DNA of 64,000 nucleotides from Brachionus koreanus (taxonomy: Eukaryota; Rotifera; Eurotatoria; Ploima; Brachionidae), in assembly GCA_016987375.1 (NCBI GenBank), contig PJRA01000182.1:222628-286627 (forward strand). The letters run 5' to 3'. Under the pieces are notes generated by a model. The model had not been told where the DNA came from. It did no database searches and saw only the letters and a program-made list of their open reading frames with translations. Each line of letters opens with the position of its first letter. The first letter of the stretch is position 1. Shown here piece by piece: positions 59,651 to 64,000 of the stretch. Position numbers and translations under genes: made by a program.

Positions 59651-60447
59651 TTTTCATAATACTTGTAAAATTAATATTTAATTATATTAATATCTTTATT
59701 TGGCTTGATAAATCAAAATTTAGAAATCCTTTGTCAATTTTTCAGTTACTTTCTCACCTAAAAAATGCTAAAATTCACTATAAAAACGTTCCCTTTTTGG
59801 TTTTTCCATGGATTATCTTCTTGTCACTCTTTATACCAATACTATTTAAATTTGAAATAAAAACAATAAAAGCTAATAATAATAGTTTGTTTAAATTCTT
59901 GGTCTGGCAATTTATAATAAAAATAAAATATTTATTTTGATTTTATTTGAAAAATTTTAAACAATTAATCTTTTTAAATCTGAATTTTTAATTTAAAAAT
60001 TTATTAAGTAAATCAAATTAGTTTTAAAAATTTTTTTAATGGAAAAAATATTTGAAAAAGAATTTAATAAATTGGAGACAAAAAATCAATTACAATTGAA
60101 TTTTTTGATTATTAATTTATTTTTTCGGTTTATCTTATTTTTGAAGCTTTAATTCTTTTCCTGGCTCAATATATGATTAAATTTTTCTTGGGTAAAAGTT
60201 AAGAGCCTTAAGCTCTCTTTTGACTTTTATATCAACTTGTTCAATAACTACGTGCTTATTTTTTTTGAAATTTTGAAAACCGTTCTCGAGCTACCTTAAA
60301 GAACCGTTTTTTCGACCCTCTAAGTCTAAGTGCTACAATTTTTGAAATCTCAGAATTTCACGAAATTCCTAGCTTACTTTAACAACAATTAAAAGATAAG
60401 CAATGATAAACAAGCCGACACAAAACACAAACTCGATGGAGTAATAA

Positions 60448-61011
60448 CTGCAACAGGATCTTATAGCGCACAAAAAAGTATTAAAATGGGCAAGCACAAT
60501 TCAATTACTAATCGAACAGACTCAATCACAAATCGAAAATTTTAAACGCCATGAACTAAACGTTGTTGATGATAAAAAACAAGACAAACCCACTATTAAA
60601 ATGTCAGTCCGGTTAAAATCAGTTCACCGAACCACTTCTAAACAAGGCGAACCAACTATATCAAACATCTCAACGATTTCTAATCCGGTCACAGAACAAA
60701 GCGAAATGAAATCTTACAAAACTCCAAAGCGGGAATTCACTTTTCAGAAAGATTTGAAATCAGAGCAAATAAAATCAATTCGAAAACAAAACAAAACAAC
60801 TCCAAGACTCAATAAGAGTTTTAACGAAGACACCGACTTAATTATTAGGAATTTCATCGAAAACTATATTCAAAATCGTTTAAATCCTCTTGAAAAACGA
60901 CTGGGAAAATTAAATCTTCAAATAGACTCTAATGAACGCTTGATTAATGAGACAAAAACAATTATCAGTAAGATTTCAAAGAGTACAAATGATAATAGAA
61001 AAGAATTTTAA
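60448..61011 (+). CDS. Unrecognised coiled-coil protein, incomplete 5' end
   Basis: A continuous frame from 60448 to the stop at 61009-61011. The first ATG inside it (60601) gives 136 residues, but the frame is open for 51 codons upstream and those residues (KWASTIQLLIEQTQSQIENF) are also helix-like, so the true N-terminus is probably further 5'. An in-frame ATG at 60403 starts 13 codons that end in a double stop at 60442-60447. The C-terminal 60 residues (FIENYIQNRLNPLEKRLGKL onward) are coiled-coil-like; the middle is Lys/Ser/Thr-rich. No known family recognised. It lies between two CCGGTT motifs and could be mobile-element-borne or a host gene. Confidence 0.4.
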   Translation: MQQDLIAHKKVLKWASTIQLLIEQTQSQIENFKRHELNVVDDKKQDKPTIKMSVRLKSVHRTTSKQGEPTISNISTISNPVTEQSEMKSYKTPKREFTFQKDLKSEQIKSIRKQNKTTPRLNKSFNEDTDLIIRNFIENYIQNRLNPLEKRLGKLNLQIDSNERLINETKTIISKISKSTNDNRKEF

Positions 61012-61317
61012 ATCACGTTGGACAACATAATATTTTAACATAATATTTTAAAAATATTTTAATTGGTAACCATGCATCAAAATTAGTTACTCAGACTGAA
61101 ATAACTTAGAAATAGGGTTCATTTGAATTTTGAAAATGTTGTATTTTTTATTTTAATTTCTTTTTTTAAAAAATACTAGAAAAATTATGTAACATAGTAC
61201 AACTTAAATCTTTTGATATTGTGTTTCTTATTTTTATTTGAAAGTTAATAATTTTTGTATAATTTAAACTAACTTTTTTGAACTTTCTTGAATTTTTTAA
61301 TTAAAAATAATAAATAC

Positions 61318-61396
61318 AGTGACCCTTATTTGACGGGTCACTGAGCAAGTGGTCGGCGATCGGCCTCAGCTTAGAATTAATAAATAAATAAATACA
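61318..61396 (+). mobile_element. Very short LINE 3' end fragment
   Basis: Matches, in the opposite orientation, the 3' terminal 70 bp of the LINE at 9434-10494: TGACCCGTCAAATAAGGG- and GATCGGCGATCGGCC-type blocks, then a (AAAT)n tail. Possible target duplications AATAAATACA at 61309-61318 and 61387-61396, though these overlap the tail sequence. A severely 5'-truncated insertion. Confidence 0.7.
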
Positions 61397-61440
61397 AAAC
61401 CGGTTTAGAACCGGTTCTCAAACCGGTTTTGTTTTCTAAA
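61397..61440. repeat. CCGGTT-rich motif, partner of 59609-59650
   Basis: Three CCGGTT units within 40 bp (ACCGGTTTAGAACCGGTTCT). Inverted relative to 59609-59650. Confidence 0.35.
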
Positions 61441-62502
61441 CCAAGGTAGAAAAAAGGTAGAAAAATATCGTAGATTCCGAAAATAACATTTCATTTTTCA
61501 TAGGAGCTCATCAATGTGGTCAAAATTTATGTTTTTGTAAAAGGTCCGAAAAAATACCAAATTACCTATTTGCCTAAATGGGTTAATGCACTAAATTACA
61601 TTTTCACAAGAAACCAAGATACCAAATAGCTCAGATAAGCATGATATTGAAAGCCCTCTGCCTAAGCTATCAATTCAAAACAAAAATCAAATTAAAGTAT
61701 TTTTTATCAAGTCCATTCTGAGTTAACCCTTTTGCTAAGGAGGTGAGTCGAAAAATTCGGTCTAATTCGGTTAATGAATTCGGAGTTTTCAAACAAAAGT
61801 GAGTAGATAGACAAAAAATAGGTCACTCGGTTTTTCCTCATTGGAATGAAATCCTAGAAAGGCAGAATGAAAATAATTTTACAATTTTAAATTTTCATAT
61901 TTTTAGATTTTTGTGTATTATTTCAGCAAATTAAAAAAATTCATATCGGAAAATAGAACATTGTGAACTCAAAATACTCATTGAACATAAATTTTTTTTT
62001 CTTTAATAATTTAAAATAAGCATCAATAAAGTATACTTTAAAAAATATTGCAACATAATGCACCATACTTTATTGCATTTGTTTCATTTGTTTAATCAAA
62101 TCAATAATCAATTTAAATTTCATTGATGTTTTAAATTTTGTCCTTTTGTTAACATGAGAAAAATTATTTTAGCTAGAAAATGTTTAACAAAGTATTGGAG
62201 TATAATTTAAAGTATACTTTATTATCGTTTAATGTATCAAAAAAGGAAGAATTTATGTTCAATATGTATTTGAATTTCACATTAAAAAAATTATCTTTTG
62301 TCTTTTTATCTTTAAAATTTTAATGTATTTTGAAATCAAATTTTATGAATAAGATCAAATAAATCAAAAATTAATTATTATTCACAAAATTATTAAAAGT
62401 CTGAATTTAATTTAATTTATTATCTAAATATTGATAAATGTTTAAAATATTAGCGAAAATTAGATAAGTTTATATAGGTTCAATAGTTCTAAAATTTTAA
62501 TG
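61441..62502. other. 3' flank of the Na+/H+ exchanger
   Basis: AT-rich with no gene recognised. GTATACTTTA/TAAAGTATAC words occur at about 62032 and 62210. It contains the exchanger 3'UTR on the minus strand at its right end. Confidence 0.4.
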
Positions 62503-64000
62503 CTAAAACTGTTGAGTTAGATCATGATTGATAGATGAATTTGTCGAATTTCGTTTGTTCAATTTTGAAACATATGGTTTCGAATATGTCAGATCTTGAT
62601 TATCATCAGAATAGCCCTTTGAACAAAGTAAAAAAATAAAATTCTTCAATTGTTTTTCTTACTTGATTTATATTAAAAATTGGCCTAAAAAACATATTTG
62701 TGTCAGTCAAAAAAACTGAATCATCCAGATTGCTTCTTCTTTTTCTAAATTCTGTATCATTAGCTTAAAAATTGTTGAAAATATTTTTAAAAATTTATTT
62801 TTTAAAAGCATACAAATCGATTTCGCTCTAGGTCTAAACGAAGTTTTCTTTTTTTCTAGCAAACTTTGTCTTCTTGATTGATTTCGGGATCTAGTGCTTT
62901 TACTTCTCACTAATAGTTTTCTTTGAGCAACATCCAAATCATCTTCAAACTGAGAGAGTTTACGATATCTTTTCTAAATAAAAAAATTCAACTATTGAAA
63001 TTTGAGTGTAATAAAAAATAAATGACAAAACGAAATTAGTTTAATTTTAATATTTCACATAATCAAATTGGAAAGTGCAAAAAGGGAAGAGTAAAACCTA
63101 CTAACCACATTTTTTGATTGATCAGCAGTTATAGCATTCTCTAACAAAACACTGTAATCTTCATCATCACTTGTTCCATCAAATGAATCTGTTTTTTTTA
63201 CATTGATTTTAGGAATGAAAACATCAGATTGTCTTTAAAAAAAACTATACACTGCTAAAAAAGAGTTTATTCTTATTTACTCAGAATCGATTAATTTTTG
63301 AAAGCTATTTTTATCAAGATTGGCTAATTGAGTATATGTTTGACTTGAAGGCATAACAAAAATGGGATTTTCAGCCATTCTATTCACATTTAATTCATTT
63401 ATTTTCTGAAGAGTGCTCATTAGCTTAATATCTTTTGCTAAGCCTTGATCCCTTAGCAAAATTGGTTTAATAAAATCCCGGTCATAAGTTCGAATTCTAT
63501 TAAATCAAGTCTTAAAAAAGGCTTACTTTGAACATAAAATAAAAAAACTTGTCTCTTAAAGAATGCTTGCCAGATATGCCGGATAAGTCTTCCAAACAAC
63601 TCATTGTATAATCTACCATCCTGTTTGCTAATTTAGCAAGCATAGTAGGCTCTTCGAATTCTTTACACTTAATTTCAAAATATCTTACTATTGGTCCTAT
63701 TGTGCTACCCTTTAAAAAAAATTTTTTTCAATTATTTTTAGCAATTTTTGGATCTATTTGAAAATTTTATACTTGAATAAAAACAGTGAAAAAAACAACA
63801 GAAATTGTAGCAGTAACAAATTCTTTCTTTCTCGGAATTTTGTTTTCATCCAAAATTAAAGCCAAAGCAAATGCAACAGCACCTCTAATGCCACCATAAC
63901 TCATTATAAGCATGTCTGTAGGTTTTAATTTTAAAACACGCCATTTATTAGCCAAATTGGCAAATACTATCACTCCAATTGCCCGATATATTGTACAGCT
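62503..64000 (-). CDS. Na+/H+ exchanger (SLC9A/NHE family), 3' part
   Basis: Minus-strand exons 64000-63773 (continues beyond the window), 63709-63549, 63496-63281, 63232-63106, 62973-62814, 62763-62663 and 62616-62503 give the last 368 residues. The transmembrane part shows YRAIGVIVFANL, then the family signature MSYGGIRGAVAFALALIL (ion-binding and dimer region), KKEFVTATISVVFFTVFIQG and the post-TM GSTIGPIVRYFEIK. The cytosolic tail has EDLSGISGKHSLRDKIRTYD, the region that in NHE1-5 binds CHP-type cofactors, then an Arg/Ser-rich stretch (RSKSTRSRNQSRRQS) with likely phosphorylation sites. Role: electroneutral Na+/H+ exchange for pH and volume control. The second intron uses the donor AA|GTTTTT. 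Paralog not assignable. Confidence 0.88.

Larger units (their letters stand above)
58482..60447. other. Intergenic region with retroelement debris
   Basis: 5' flank of TRPC4AP at the left. 59200-59590 looks like the 3' end of a plus-strand retroelement because it has higher GC and ends in (TAAAC)n at 59566-59588. A CCGGTT-rich motif begins at 59609. A hydrophobic open frame at 59731-59940 lacks a good ATG and is not called. No gene supported. Confidence 0.4.

Noticed and set aside
60440..60456. 16-base intron to bypass the TAATAA stops
   Set aside because: Far shorter than any spliceable intron; the GT and AG are coincidental.

Overview
The window is a strongly AT-rich nuclear fragment of an invertebrate animal. 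Most genes are split by GT-AG introns, many of only about 45-100 bases, with AT-rich spacers between genes. The products are animal-specific: an FMRFamide-receptor-like GPCR, a DEG/ENaC channel, junctophilin, TRPC4AP, IST1, SVIP, R-SNAREs, PARL, COX18, PYROXD2 and a Na+/H+ exchanger. Composition, short introns and protein style suggest a lophotrochozoan; a monogonont rotifer is my best guess, but the sequence alone cannot prove it. There is no prokaryotic or CRISPR content.

Layout. 0-8 kb: gene-poor, with a decayed LINE and a tRNA-related SINE-like repeat. 8-9.3 kb: single-exon GPCR. 9.4-10.5 kb: 5'-truncated LINE with a perfect 16-bp target duplication. 13.0-14.4 kb: uncharacterised three-exon gene (minus). 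15.1-17.6 kb: DHRS7B-like reductase followed closely by COX18. 18.9-20.3 kb: intronless DEG/ENaC channel (minus). 22.2-29.7 kb: a same-strand run of membrane-traffic genes, IST1 (ESCRT-III), SVIP (p97/VCP adaptor) and three intronless R-SNAREs, with relics between them. 29.8-34.0 kb: PYROXD2 and PARL head-to-tail on the minus strand, both mitochondrial, with a decayed mariner in the PYROXD2 intron. 34-41.3 kb: large gene desert with a composite foldback repeat. 41.3-46.1 kb: five-exon junctophilin. 46-50 kb: nested tandem repeats, a decayed mariner and a LINE relic. 50.2-58.5 kb: eight-exon TRPC4AP (minus), whose introns hold a MITE, a large inverted repeat centred on an assembly gap, and LINE and transposase relics. 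58.5-62.5 kb: repeat-rich spacer with one unrecognised ORF. 62.5-64 kb: 3' part of an SLC9A Na+/H+ exchanger (minus), cut by the window edge.

I assembled the exon structures by hand from splice sites and reading-frame continuity. In every multi-exon gene the intron phases agree and the exon lengths sum to a multiple of three. The most notable patterns are the membrane-traffic block with its local R-SNARE expansion, closely spaced same-strand pairs (DHRS7B-COX18, PYROXD2-PARL) with splice-acceptor-like AG just before several start codons (possible spliced-leader processing or 5'UTR introns), and several foldback or MITE families. I did not find a clearly new multi-gene system.
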